A DNA stretch of 64,000 nucleotides, from contig DASUGD010000357.1 in assembly GCA_036274195.1 (NCBI GenBank), positions 1 to 64,000 of the forward strand, written 5' to 3'. Positions within the stretch are counted from its first letter, which is position 1. Every line of letters begins with the position of its first letter. Positions 54,501 to 62,643 of this stretch are shown piece after piece. Under the pieces are notes generated by a model, which was not told the DNA's origin, searched no databases, and saw only the letters and a list, made by a program, of their open reading frames with translations. The translations under genes were made by a program, and so were the position numbers. The DNA is from JAJKIV01 sp036274195. Lineage in GTDB: Bacteria; Gemmatimonadota; Gemmatimonadetes; Gemmatimonadales; Gemmatimonadaceae.

Positions 54501-54844
54501 GTATCGATGCGCGCGGCCACGAAGCTGATCGGATTTCCCTGCAACATGTCCCCGGCGTCCACCAGTACGACACGATCCGGGTTGGCAACGCGCAGCGAGT
54601 CGACGATGGTGGCCGCGCGCGCCAGGCCACGGCTCGAGTCCGCAGCGCCGGCGTAGTAGTCCCAGCCAGTCAATCGACCGTGTACATCGGTGGTTGCCGC
54701 AACAACGAGGTCGACGGTCTCGGTGGCAGCGCTGGCCGGCTTTGCCGGTCCGGGATTGGCGGCGCACGAGGTTGAGCCGGCAAGGGCGACCAGCAGCGTG
54801 AGGAACGCCGTTCCGGTCGACCGCGGGATTCTGCGAAGCGACAT
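51575..54844 (-). CDS. Tandem-fused 5'-nucleotidase / 2',3'-cyclic phosphodiesterase (two UshA-type modules)
   Basis: 1089 residues. Signal/lipobox-like N-terminus (LVALAGSTSC). Module 1 (about 40-590) has TDVHGRLTGW, DAGDMLQGN, GNHDFGYG, VVLHSG and GHTHQEL, the CpdB-type dimetal phosphoesterase, and a 5_nucleotid_C domain with ARLYPYDNTLRAI. Module 2 (about 605-1089) repeats the set: NDFHGSFEP, DGGDMFQGT, GNHEWDWG, VVAHAG, GHTHS, and a C-domain with MNNGGIRADL and EIQPFGNTLYRLTV. All metal ligands are kept in both. Likely periplasmic: nucleotides and cyclic nucleotides are cut to nucleosides plus phosphate. Heads the add-PNP operon. Confidence 0.92.
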   Translation of the reverse strand: MSLRRIPRSTGTAFLTLLVALAGSTSCAANPGPAKPASAATETVDLVVAATTDVHGRLTGWDYYAGAADSSRGLARAATIVDSLRVANPDRVVLVDAGDMLQGNPISFVAARIDTARRNPAIAAMNAMRYDAAAIGNHDFGYGLATLGRAIKDASFPLLASNAYLASGPRAYPAYVIVKRGGLRVGIVGATTPGAMVWERDNLRGRVVLRDIVPEVRTAVAEARAKGTDIIVVVLHSGLSGGSGYDTVATGVGSENVAARIASEVPGIDLIVFGHTHQELADTVINGTRLLQPKNWATSVGVAHLTLERAAGAWRVVRSRGTMVQSAGHGEDAAVVSAVARAHEATVAYVNRVIGSTPVAWRADSARVRDTPIIDFVLDVERRAADADLASTPAFSLDASLDAGPITEAELARLYPYDNTLRAIRISGRQLRDYLEFSARYFRTFAGDTGRTISLVNERVPGYNYDIVAGADYVIDVSRPVGSRVVALSVNGKPVADGDTFTMAINNYRQSGGGGYAMLRDAPIVYDKQQEIRQLLIEEVARRRTVTPEAYFKPNWRLEPAPAVDAAYVAMHANPAERAGGPVRAVGPGPAAVRRPSPTPLPARPGRTLRIIATNDFHGSFEPRPDSAGVRRGGAAYVAAVIGRARAECAAVASCASVLLDGGDMFQGTAPSNRSYGATVVDLYNTLGYSAAALGNHEWDWGRDSLRARMRQARYPVLGANVQYADGRDVDWVPDDTLLTVGALKVGVIGVSTVETPRTTMAVNVSDLRFVDPAPVVDAHARALRGRGADAVIVVAHAGAFCDRAATTACSGEIVDLARRITERVDAIVSGHTHSLVNTRVNGIPIVQARSHGRAVGVIDVPLGEGDPSIAVRNVLADSVPPDPAVDSQVKRVVAAVAAEMGRPIVQVAEPLRRTRGQFALGNLVADAQRAAGKADVAVMNNGGIRADLQAGQATYGSMFEIQPFGNTLYRLTVRGRDLRAYLERLVGGKELNAHVSGVRVVYVPTKPAGSRISAVTMADGRALRDDATYTLVLSNFLLGGGDGLGLAADAIKTEPLRIPDIDALVNYVRAQRQPLRVPFEQRFTAALP

Positions 54845-55057
54845 TGACGAAAGCTACTGTGCTCGCCTACGCGGCAGAATCCGGTTCGGAGCGCGATTGA
54901 CGAACCACCGCGGCACGGCAAGCTTGAGTCGATGGGCACTCACGCGCCATTCCCGCAGCCTGCCGCCCGCGCTGCCGCCGTCGACGGAGAAGCGCCGATA
55001 CAGAACCGTGACGCTCAGGACGCTTCTCTTTACAGCGTCACCTCGCGAACGTCCGAC

Positions 55058-55720
55058 GTGAACGATGCGGATGGGTCGGACGCCTCGTCGTTCCCGAAAC
55101 CGCTGATCATCGGAATCGCTGGCGGATCGGGCTCGGGGAAATCGACGGTCGCGCGCAAGGTCGCCGAGGCGCTCTCGCAATCCTCCGTCGCGTTCCTCGA
55201 CATGGATGCGTACTACCGCAACTTCGCACACCTCCCGATGGAGGAGCGGAAGCGCGTGAACTGGGACCATCCCGACGCGTTCGACACCGGGCTGCTCGTG
55301 TCACAGGTGCGAGAGCTGTGTGCGGGAAGGTCGGTGAACAAGCCAGTGTACGATTTCGTCTCGCACGTGCGCAGTGCACGGACCGAATGCGTGAACCCCG
55401 CCGATGTGGTGGTCCTGGACGGTATCCTCCTTTTCGCCGATGAAGACTTGCGAGCGTTGTGCGACATCAAGGTCTTCGTCGACGCCGACGCGGACGTTCG
55501 ACTCGTGCGACGACTCAAACGCGACGTGATGAAGCGGGGGCGGACGCTCGAAGAGGTGATTGCGCAGTACCTCGAATTCGTTCAGCCGATGCACCTGCAG
55601 TTCGTCGAGCCAAGCAAGCGGTATGCGGACGTCATCGTGCCTCGTGGAGGGCACAACACCGTCGCCATCGAGATGATCGTCGCGAAGATTCAGCATCGCC
55701 TGAAAGGGCGGCCGGCGTGA
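55058..55720 (+). CDS. udk: Uridine kinase
   Basis: 220 residues from GTG 55058; an ATG at 54932 would add 42 unconserved residues. IIGIAGGSGSGKSTVARKVAE P-loop is near 17, FLDMDAYYRN, NWDHPDAFD, YDFVSHVR and VLDGILLFAD are typical. Phosphorylates uridine and cytidine for pyrimidine salvage. Its TGA overlaps the GTG start of phoB, so the response regulator is cotranscribed with it, an odd pairing. Confidence 0.94.
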   Translation: MNDADGSDASSFPKPLIIGIAGGSGSGKSTVARKVAEALSQSSVAFLDMDAYYRNFAHLPMEERKRVNWDHPDAFDTGLLVSQVRELCAGRSVNKPVYDFVSHVRSARTECVNPADVVVLDGILLFADEDLRALCDIKVFVDADADVRLVRRLKRDVMKRGRTLEEVIAQYLEFVQPMHLQFVEPSKRYADVIVPRGGHNTVAIEMIVAKIQHRLKGRPA

Positions 55721-56439
55721 CCCAGGCGCTCGCTACAGGCGAACGACTACTGGTGGTGGACGACGAGCCGGACATCGCCGCCCTCGTGACGTTCCACCTC
55801 GTCAAGGCCGGGTACCGCGTCTCGACTGCCTCCAATGGTCCGGATGCCATCGCGCAGACGCGTCAGGAGCACCCGCACCTCATCGTCCTCGACCTCATGC
55901 TCCCGGGCATGTCGGGCTACGACGTCCTCGAGCAGCTTCGCGCGGACGACGCGACCCGCGACGTCGCGGTGCTCATGCTCACGGCGCGCAAGGAAGAACA
56001 GGACCGCGTTCGCGGACTCTCTCTCGGCGCCGACGACTATCTGACGAAGCCCTTCAGTCCGCAGGAGTTGGTGCTTCGGGTCGGTGCGATCCTTCGGCGC
56101 GTTGCGCAGGCGCCTAACCCCTCGGCCGACATTCTGCGCGTTGGCCCGCTGCAGATCGATCGAGGAGCGCACCGCGTTGCGGTGGAGGGTCATGATGTCG
56201 AGCTTACGCCCACGGAGTACCGTCTACTCGTCACGCTCGCCGAGCGGCGCGGGAGAGTCCAGGCGCGCGGCCACCTGCTCGAGACCGTATGGGAAGCGGC
56301 ACCCGACATCCAGACCCGCACGGTGGACATGCACGTGCAGCGACTCCGAACGAAGCTCGGAGCGGCGGGCGATCTGATCGAGACGGTTCGCGGATTCGGG
56401 TATCGCCTGCGCGCAGCGGGGCAATCGCGGAGCGCGTGA
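55717..56439 (+). CDS. phoB: PhoB-type response regulator
   Basis: 240 residues with GTG start. Receiver domain: VVDDEPDI (acidic pair near 15-16), phospho-acceptor Asp near 59 in VLDLMLPG, LTARKEEQ (switch Thr) and DYLTKPF (Lys). OmpR/PhoB winged-helix DNA-binding domain: VELTPTEYRLLVTLAERRGRV and HVQRLRTKLG. Adjacent to phoR and the pst operon, so it is assigned as the phosphate regulator and is the expected binder of the Pho box at 58249. Confidence 0.93.
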   Translation: MTQALATGERLLVVDDEPDIAALVTFHLVKAGYRVSTASNGPDAIAQTRQEHPHLIVLDLMLPGMSGYDVLEQLRADDATRDVAVLMLTARKEEQDRVRGLSLGADDYLTKPFSPQELVLRVGAILRRVAQAPNPSADILRVGPLQIDRGAHRVAVEGHDVELTPTEYRLLVTLAERRGRVQARGHLLETVWEAAPDIQTRTVDMHVQRLRTKLGAAGDLIETVRGFGYRLRAAGQSRSA

Positions 56440-56482
56440 CGCCCGCCCCCCGGGTATGTGATCGTTCCCCGGCCCAACGCAC

Positions 56483-58201
56483 GTGAGACTCACCCAGCGG
56501 CTCCTCATCGGCTCGCTGCTGATCATTGCGATACTGGTGGCGCTCTTCGTTGCGATCGTCGACGTGCGCCTGCGCGCTCGCTTGTACGAAGAGAGCTCCG
56601 CCGAAGTGCTGCGCGAGGCACGACTGGTTGCGGCACAATGGCGGCCCGGTCTCGACGTGGACTCGCTCGCCAATGCCGCCGGCGTTGCGCTCGGGCATCG
56701 GGTGACGCTGATCGACTCCACCGGCACGGTCGTTGGCGACTCGGAGTTCGACCCGCCCGCAGTCGAGAGCCTCGAGAACCACCTAACGCGGCCGGAGATC
56801 CAGGAGGCGCTTCGCACGGGGTCCGGGCAATCCCGCCGCGTGAGCGCGTCGGCCGGCGACGAGGAGCTCTACGGGGCCGTGCGGGCGGGCAGCGGGTTCG
56901 CGCGGGTCTCCGTCAGCGCCGCCGCGATTCAGGCGCTGTTCGCGCGTGCGCGTGCCGACGTTCTGCTCGCGTCCGGCTTCGCGATCCTGCTCGCCTTCGG
57001 GCTCGTCTTGGCATTCTCGCGATCGGTGGCTCGCCCTGTCGTGGAGCTGCGCGATGTGGCGCGCGCCCTCGCCGCTGGGGACCTGCAACGCCGTCCGTCG
57101 CTCGCGGCGCCTGGTGAAGTGGGCGACCTCGCGAGCGCCGTGCACCGGCTCGCGGAGCAGCTCACCAGCCGGATCGAGGCGCTGGAGGCCGAAGAAGTGC
57201 GGCTCGGTGCGCTCACCGAATCGCTCAACGAGGGGGTGATCGCGATCGACGCGCGGCAGCAGGTGACGCAGGTCAACCAGCGCGCTCGCTATCTGTTAGG
57301 CATCAAGGACCTGGCTCCCTTCCCCGTGTCCAATCTCCCGCGAGAGCGCAGTCTGCGAGAGTCGATCGGCGCGGCGCTGTCGGGGCAGGCCTTCGATGCC
57401 CACGAGGTGCAGATCGGCGGGCGCGAGCTCGCCCTCACGGCACGGCCTCTCCCGGCGGGTGGCGCGGTCGTCGCGCTGTTCGATCTCACGCCGGTTCGAC
57501 GGCTCGAGACGGTCCGGCGCGATTTCGTGGCGAACGCATCGCACGAGCTGCGCACGCCGTTGACGGTCATTGGCGGCTTCACCGAGACGCTGCTCGACGA
57601 GTCGCTGCCTAACGACCAGCGCGAGCAGTTCGCGCGGACGGTGCTCGCCAACACGCAGCGGATGCAGCGCATCGTCGACGACCTGCTGGATCTGTCACGC
57701 ATCGAGTCGGGCGGGTGGAAGCCGAACCCATCGCGTGTCGATGTCCGCGCGCTGGCATCCGAGGCACTCGCGGCGGCAGAGGAACGTCGTCCGGACAAGC
57801 CCGTGACGCTGGATCTGGACATCGCGCCGGACGCGAGATTGGTGTGGGCAGATCCGACGGCGCTGCGCCAAATGCTGACGAATCTCGTCGACAACGCCGT
57901 GCGACATACGAACGAGGGATCCGTGACGGTGTTCTCGAAGCGCGCGCCCGGCGGCGTTGCGATCGGCGTCAGCGACACCGGCATCGGCATTCCCGCCGAT
58001 CACCTGCCCCGCATCTTCGAGCGATTCTATCGCGTGGATGCCGGCCGCTCTCGGTCGGAGGGTGGAACGGGGCTCGGGCTCGCGATAGTCAAGCACCTCG
58101 TGGAGGCACATGGTGGTCATGTCCGTGCCGAGAGCGCGGTGGGGCGCGGGACGAGGATCTGGGCCGAGCTTCCCGACACGCCTCCTCCTACATCGGGGTG
58201 A
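56483..58201 (+). CDS. phoR: PhoR-type sensor histidine kinase
   Basis: 572 residues from GTG 56483. Membrane helix 1 near 5-27, a periplasmic loop, helix 2 near 155-178, HAMP (SRSVARPVVELRDVARAL), a PAS domain (LNEGVIAIDARQQVTQVNQ), HisKA with NASHELRTPLTV near 353, HATPase_c with NLVDNAVRHT, DTGIGI and GGTGLGLAIV. It has a larger periplasmic domain than E. coli PhoR, as in PhoR of Gram-positive and deep-branching bacteria. Starts 44 bp after phoB. Confidence 0.94.
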   Translation: MRLTQRLLIGSLLIIAILVALFVAIVDVRLRARLYEESSAEVLREARLVAAQWRPGLDVDSLANAAGVALGHRVTLIDSTGTVVGDSEFDPPAVESLENHLTRPEIQEALRTGSGQSRRVSASAGDEELYGAVRAGSGFARVSVSAAAIQALFARARADVLLASGFAILLAFGLVLAFSRSVARPVVELRDVARALAAGDLQRRPSLAAPGEVGDLASAVHRLAEQLTSRIEALEAEEVRLGALTESLNEGVIAIDARQQVTQVNQRARYLLGIKDLAPFPVSNLPRERSLRESIGAALSGQAFDAHEVQIGGRELALTARPLPAGGAVVALFDLTPVRRLETVRRDFVANASHELRTPLTVIGGFTETLLDESLPNDQREQFARTVLANTQRMQRIVDDLLDLSRIESGGWKPNPSRVDVRALASEALAAAEERRPDKPVTLDLDIAPDARLVWADPTALRQMLTNLVDNAVRHTNEGSVTVFSKRAPGGVAIGVSDTGIGIPADHLPRIFERFYRVDAGRSRSEGGTGLGLAIVKHLVEAHGGHVRAESAVGRGTRIWAELPDTPPPTSG

Positions 58202-58248
58202 GGGACCGCGCGGGGTGACGTGACGGCCTGACCGAGTGCGACCGGGGC

Positions 58249-58291
58249 GTTACACGCGCGTCGCAAGTCCGTGACATGACTCGGGTAGTGT
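58249..58291 (+). promoter_or_regulatory. Pho-box-like direct repeats and -10 of the porin-pst operon
   Basis: Three 7-bp units start at 58249 (GTTACAC), 58260 (GTCGCAA) and 58271 (GTGACAT), exactly 11 bases apart, the spacing of Pho boxes. Degenerate units CTGACCG (58227) and GCGACCG (58238) extend the phase upstream. A -10-like TAGTGT (58286-58291) starts 9 bases after the last unit, the distance seen for class I PhoB promoters. An inverted repeat CGTTACAC/GTGTAACG (58248-58255 and 58288-58295) overlaps it. Confidence 0.62.
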
Positions 58292-58347
58292 AACGGCGCA
58301 TTGGACACGCCCACTTCGGGCTGGCTCCGTCACCCGTCAGGGACACC

Positions 58348-59538
58348 ATGCGCCGATTCCGTGGGTTGCTCTACTCGATCCTCACGCTCACCGCGACAGC
58401 GCTGCAAGCGTCACGTCTCTCGGCACAGGATACGACGAAGGCGAAGGTCGATACCCAGCCGGCGCCCCCGCCGCCGGCTGCAGCGCGTTCACTCCCCGTC
58501 GACTTCTCGGGAATTCTCTACGCGAACTATCAGTACGGCGGCAACAAGGGCAATCGCAGCGTCGACCGCTTCGATGTCGATCGCGCCTATCTCACGTTTC
58601 GAGCGACGCCGGGCGAGCACGTCGCGGTTCGCATCACCGCTGACGTCTACCAGCAGCGCGACACCACACGGGACCAGTACTATCGCGGGTGGGCGCTACG
58701 CGCCAAGTACGCCTACGGGCAGTACGACTTCATCCGGGGCGTGGGCGATAGGCTGAAAGCAAACGTTAGGCTCGGTCTGCTGCAGACCGTCATCATCGAC
58801 CACGAGGAGCAGTTCTGGCAGCGCGGCCTCGCCCAGGTCGCCATCGAGCAGAACGGGTTTTTCTCGTCGTCGGATGCGGGTGCAGCCACCACCATCACGT
58901 TCCCCCGGAAATACGGCGAGATCTACGCCACCATCACCAACGGGTCCGGCTATGGCTCTCGTGAGGTGGACCGATTCAAGGACTACCAGGCGCGCCTGAC
59001 TCTCACGCCGCTCGTGAACACGTCCGGGTTGTTCAAGACCCTGACCATCTCGCCGTGGTACTCGAAGGGCGACCGCGCGAGCGACTATGCGCGCGGGCAG
59101 GGCACGCTCGATCCAGTTACCGACGCGCTGCGAAGGGACCGCGGCGGCGTATTTCTTGGCCTGCGTGACCCGCGGATGACTCTCGGCGCGCAGTTCGCCG
59201 AGCGGTGGGACGTCTTCGAATCCGCCGACACGACCGTGGACGCCGTTCCGAGGTCAGTGGAACGAACGGGACAGGTCGTGTCGCTGTACACGATCTTCAG
59301 GCCACTCGCCTTCATTGGCAGCGCGCCGAGCTGGCCCCTCGCCGTCACTCTCCGCGCCGACAACATCAGGAACGACGTCGACACCGACCCATACACCCGC
59401 AACTACATCGCCGGGCTGGGGTGGGAATTCAACAAGCGCACTTCCGTGACGTTCGACTTCCAGACCCAGGAACCGAAGAGCGGCAGTACGGCCGCCGATA
59501 CCAAAGTGTTCTTCATTCACCTCATTGCCGGGTTCTGA
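58348..59538 (+). CDS. Outer-membrane porin, probable phosphate-type
   Basis: 396 residues. Signal peptide (LTATALQASRLSAQD) and a C-terminal phenylalanine (LIAGF) typical of barrels. The mature part is a run of short amphipathic strands (DFSGILYANYQYGG, HVAVRITADVYQQ, GEIYATITNGSG). AGGGA Shine-Dalgarno precedes the ATG. It lies between phoR and pstS with no terminator before pstS, so it is likely part of the Pho regulon and moves phosphate or nucleotides across the outer membrane (inference). Confidence 0.82.
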   Translation: MRRFRGLLYSILTLTATALQASRLSAQDTTKAKVDTQPAPPPPAAARSLPVDFSGILYANYQYGGNKGNRSVDRFDVDRAYLTFRATPGEHVAVRITADVYQQRDTTRDQYYRGWALRAKYAYGQYDFIRGVGDRLKANVRLGLLQTVIIDHEEQFWQRGLAQVAIEQNGFFSSSDAGAATTITFPRKYGEIYATITNGSGYGSREVDRFKDYQARLTLTPLVNTSGLFKTLTISPWYSKGDRASDYARGQGTLDPVTDALRRDRGGVFLGLRDPRMTLGAQFAERWDVFESADTTVDAVPRSVERTGQVVSLYTIFRPLAFIGSAPSWPLAVTLRADNIRNDVDTDPYTRNYIAGLGWEFNKRTSVTFDFQTQEPKSGSTAADTKVFFIHLIAGF

Positions 59539-59612
59539 CGCCAACCGCGTCGACCTAACGAGATCTCATGCGCACCCGAACAACGTTCAGTCAGTCCTTC
59601 CTGGAGGCGGCA

Positions 59613-60713
59613 GTGACTCGTTCAACGCGTTTCGCGCTGGCGGCAGCGGGGTTCGCCACTGTTGCGTGCTCGGGCGGCGAATCCAAGCGGACATCCGACT
59701 CGGCGGCGACAAGCCCATCGCCCGCGACAGCGCGTTCCGCAGGCGTTGACCTGACGGGCGCCGGCGCGACGTACCCGTACCCGATCTATTCGAAGTGGAT
59801 CTCGGATTACGCGGCGAAGACCGGAATCAAGATCAACTACCAGGCAATCGGGTCCGGCGGCGGCATTCGACAGTTGAGCGAAGGCACGGTGGATTTCGCG
59901 GGGTCGGATGCGCCAATGACCGATGAAGAAATGGCGAAGGCCAAGGGCGGACCGATCATTCACATCCCCAGCGTCCTCGGTGCCGTCGTCATCACATACA
60001 ACCTGCCCGAGGTCACGCAGCCGCTCAATCTGAGCGGGGATGTCGTTGCGGACATCTTCCTCGGAAAGATCAAGAAATGGAATGACGGGCGCATTGCCTC
60101 GTTGAATCACGGAGCAAAGCTGCCGGCGAAGGACATTCTCGTCGTCCACCGGGCCGAGGCAAGCGGGACGACCTACATCTTCTCCGACTACCTGACGGCG
60201 GTGAGTTCCGCGTGGGCATCCGGACCGGGTAAGGGGAAGGAGCTCGAGTGGCCAGTCGGGTTGGGCGGCAAAGGCAACGACGGCGTGTCCGGTCAGGTGA
60301 AGCAGACGCCCGGAACCATCGGGTACGTCGAGCTGGCGTACGCGAATCAGAACAGGCTCCCCGTCGCGAAGATCAAGAACGCGGCCGGCCAGTATGTGGT
60401 GCCAGCCATCGAATCGATCACCGCGGCGGCCGCCGCCGCGGTGGAGAAGCTGCCACTGACCACGGACTACCGCGTGTCGATCGTCAACGCACCGGGTGCC
60501 CAGGCATATCCGGTTTCGTCGTTCACGTGGCTGCTCATGTACCAGAAACAGGCTGATGCGACAAAGGCCAAGAAGCTCACCGACTTCCTGAAATGGGCGC
60601 TCACTGACGGCGAGGGCGCAGCGGGAGCGCTGGATTATGCCCCACTGCCGGAAGCGCTGAGTAAGCAGTTGCTGGAGAAGCTGGCGTCGATCCAGGTCGG
60701 GACGGGATCGTGA
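59613..60713 (+). CDS. pstS: Phosphate ABC transporter substrate-binding lipoprotein PstS
   Basis: 366 residues from GTG 59613, preceded by GGAGG five bases upstream; an ATG at 59568 has no Shine-Dalgarno. Lipoprotein-like signal with TVAC, Cys about 19. Mature motifs: LTGAGATYPYPIYSKW, YQAIGSGGGIRQLSEGTVDFAGSDAPM, VVHRAEASGTTYIFSDYLT and TPGTIGYVELAYA. The SGG/SDAP phosphate-binding residues are kept. It binds periplasmic phosphate and hands it to PstCA. Confidence 0.95.
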   Translation: MTRSTRFALAAAGFATVACSGGESKRTSDSAATSPSPATARSAGVDLTGAGATYPYPIYSKWISDYAAKTGIKINYQAIGSGGGIRQLSEGTVDFAGSDAPMTDEEMAKAKGGPIIHIPSVLGAVVITYNLPEVTQPLNLSGDVVADIFLGKIKKWNDGRIASLNHGAKLPAKDILVVHRAEASGTTYIFSDYLTAVSSAWASGPGKGKELEWPVGLGGKGNDGVSGQVKQTPGTIGYVELAYANQNRLPVAKIKNAAGQYVVPAIESITAAAAAAVEKLPLTTDYRVSIVNAPGAQAYPVSSFTWLLMYQKQADATKAKKLTDFLKWALTDGEGAAGALDYAPLPEALSKQLLEKLASIQVGTGS

Positions 60714-61696
60714 GCGAAGCCGCTCGCCCGCTCGTTACGACGCGCCCGGACGACAACGGGAACGCAGCGCGGATCGAGGGGTCGGCTATCGGCGATACCG
60801 TGTATCGCTGGATGACGACCGGATTCGCGTTATGCATCCCGATCCTCCTGCTGTTCATTGCGCTCGAGGTCGGGGCGGCGGCTTGGCCAGCGCTCAAGAC
60901 ATTCGGCTTTGGCTTCCTGACCTCGAGCGATTGGGACCCACCGCACAACATGTTCGGCGCGGCACCGGCGATCTACGGCACGATCGTGTCGTCGAGCATC
61001 GCCGTCCTCATTGCAACGCCGTTCGCACTGGGCGTCGCCATTTTCCTCTCGGAGTTTGCGCCGTCATGGCTTCGCCAGCCCGTGGCGTTCCTCGTCGATC
61101 TCCTCGCAGCCATTCCGAGCGTGGTCTACGGGTTGTGGGGCATCTTCGTCCTCCAGCCCCTGCTCCGCGACTACGTCATGCCGTTTCTCTCCCGACTTCC
61201 GCTGAGCGGCCAGAGCGGACTGTTCGAGGGCCCGGCGTACGGCCCCAGCATGTTGAGTGCCGGCTTGATCCTCGCGATCATGGTGCTGCCGTTCATCTCC
61301 GCGGTCTCGCGCGAGGTGCTCACGGCCGTGCCGCGGTCGCAGCGGGAAGCCGCGCTGGCGCTCGGCGCCACGAAGTGGGAGATGATCGCCGACGCCGTCG
61401 TGCCCTACGCCCGGTCCGGCATCATCGGCGGCATCATCCTCGGTCTCGGCCGCGCGTTAGGCGAGACCATGGCCGTGACGATGCTCATCGGCAACGTCCA
61501 CAAGATTTCCGCATCGCTGTTCGCGCCGGGTTACACGATGGCGTCCCTCATCGCGAACGAGTTCGCGGAAGCGACGGGTGATCTTCACCTGTCTGCCCTC
61601 ATGGCGGTCGGCGCGGTGCTTTTCGTCGTGACGGTGATCGTCAACGCGCTTGCCCGTTGGCTGGTGTGGCGCGTCTCGCGTGAGGCACGCTCATGA
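60710..61696 (+). CDS. pstC: Phosphate ABC transporter permease PstC
   Basis: 328 residues, GTG start overlapping the pstS stop (GTGA). Six membrane helices with FGFGFLTSSDWDPPHNMFGAAPAIYGTIVSS, LAAIPSVVYGLWGIF and the EAA loop (SQREAALALGATKWEMI). Partner of PstA. The stop overlaps the pstA ATG. Confidence 0.95.
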   Translation: MSEAARPLVTTRPDDNGNAARIEGSAIGDTVYRWMTTGFALCIPILLLFIALEVGAAAWPALKTFGFGFLTSSDWDPPHNMFGAAPAIYGTIVSSSIAVLIATPFALGVAIFLSEFAPSWLRQPVAFLVDLLAAIPSVVYGLWGIFVLQPLLRDYVMPFLSRLPLSGQSGLFEGPAYGPSMLSAGLILAIMVLPFISAVSREVLTAVPRSQREAALALGATKWEMIADAVVPYARSGIIGGIILGLGRALGETMAVTMLIGNVHKISASLFAPGYTMASLIANEFAEATGDLHLSALMAVGAVLFVVTVIVNALARWLVWRVSREARS

Positions 61697-62643
61697 CGGT
61701 GACAAACCCGCGTCGCGGACCCGGAATCCCGGGGAAGCCACCCGGACGCGCGGCGCGCCCCTCCGTCATGCAGCGGGCCGCGGCGGAACGAACGCAGACC
61801 ACCATCCGGCGTCGTCGCGTCGTCAACGTGGCGATGGTCGGAATCACGTGTGGTGCGGCGATCATCGCCACGCTGCCCCTCGTCTTCATTCTCGGCCACC
61901 TGCTCGAGGCGGGCGCGTCGTCGATCGACTGGAACTTCTTCACAGAGATCCCGAAGCCGCCCGGCGAGGCGGGCGGCGGCATGGCGAACGCCATGGTCGG
62001 CACGTTCGTGGTCATCGTCGCGGCCTCCGTGGTCGGCCTGCCGATGGGGATCGGCGCTGGTCTGTATCTGGCCGAGAACCGCGGGACGCACCTCGCGAAC
62101 CTCGTCCGGTTCCTGTCCGACGTGCTCAACGGACTCCCCTCGATCGTGATGGGCATCTTCGCGTGGCAGTTTCTCGTGAAGCCGATGGGCAAGTTCACGG
62201 CGCTGGCCGGCGGGATCGCCCTCGGCGCCATGATGATCCCGCTCGTCACGCGCACGACGGAGGAGATGATCCGGATCGTGCCGGTCTCGCTGCGCGAGGC
62301 GGCGTTCGCGTTAGGCTATTCGCGGTGGCGGACCTCGCTGGTCGTGGTGCTGCGCACTGCCCTGCCCGGCATCGTCACCGGCGTGCTCGTGGCCGTCTCT
62401 CGCATCGCCGGCGAAACCGCACCGCTGTTGTTCACGGTGTTAGGCAACCAGTTCTGGTCGGCGTCCCTGCGAGAGCCGATTGCCGCGCTGCCGCTGCAAA
62501 TCTTCAACTTCGCGATCAGCCCCTACGACCAGCAGCACGCGCTCGCCTGGGCGGGCGCCCTCGTTCTCATTGGCATTGTCCTCGTCATCAGCCTTGCAGC
62601 CCGCCTTGCGACGCGCTCCCGATTCGATCGCGGTGGCGACTGA
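61693..62643 (+). CDS. pstA: Phosphate ABC transporter permease PstA
   Basis: 316 residues. ATG overlaps the pstC stop (ATGA). A basic N-terminus is followed by six helices; family segments are VLNGLPSIVMGIFAW, PLVTRTTEEMIRIVP and EAAFALGYSRWRTSLVVV. RIAGETAPLLFTVLGNQFW is a PstA signature. It overlaps the start of pstB1 by 11 bp. Confidence 0.95.
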   Translation: MTVTNPRRGPGIPGKPPGRAARPSVMQRAAAERTQTTIRRRRVVNVAMVGITCGAAIIATLPLVFILGHLLEAGASSIDWNFFTEIPKPPGEAGGGMANAMVGTFVVIVAASVVGLPMGIGAGLYLAENRGTHLANLVRFLSDVLNGLPSIVMGIFAWQFLVKPMGKFTALAGGIALGAMMIPLVTRTTEEMIRIVPVSLREAAFALGYSRWRTSLVVVLRTALPGIVTGVLVAVSRIAGETAPLLFTVLGNQFWSASLREPIAALPLQIFNFAISPYDQQHALAWAGALVLIGIVLVISLAARLATRSRFDRGGD

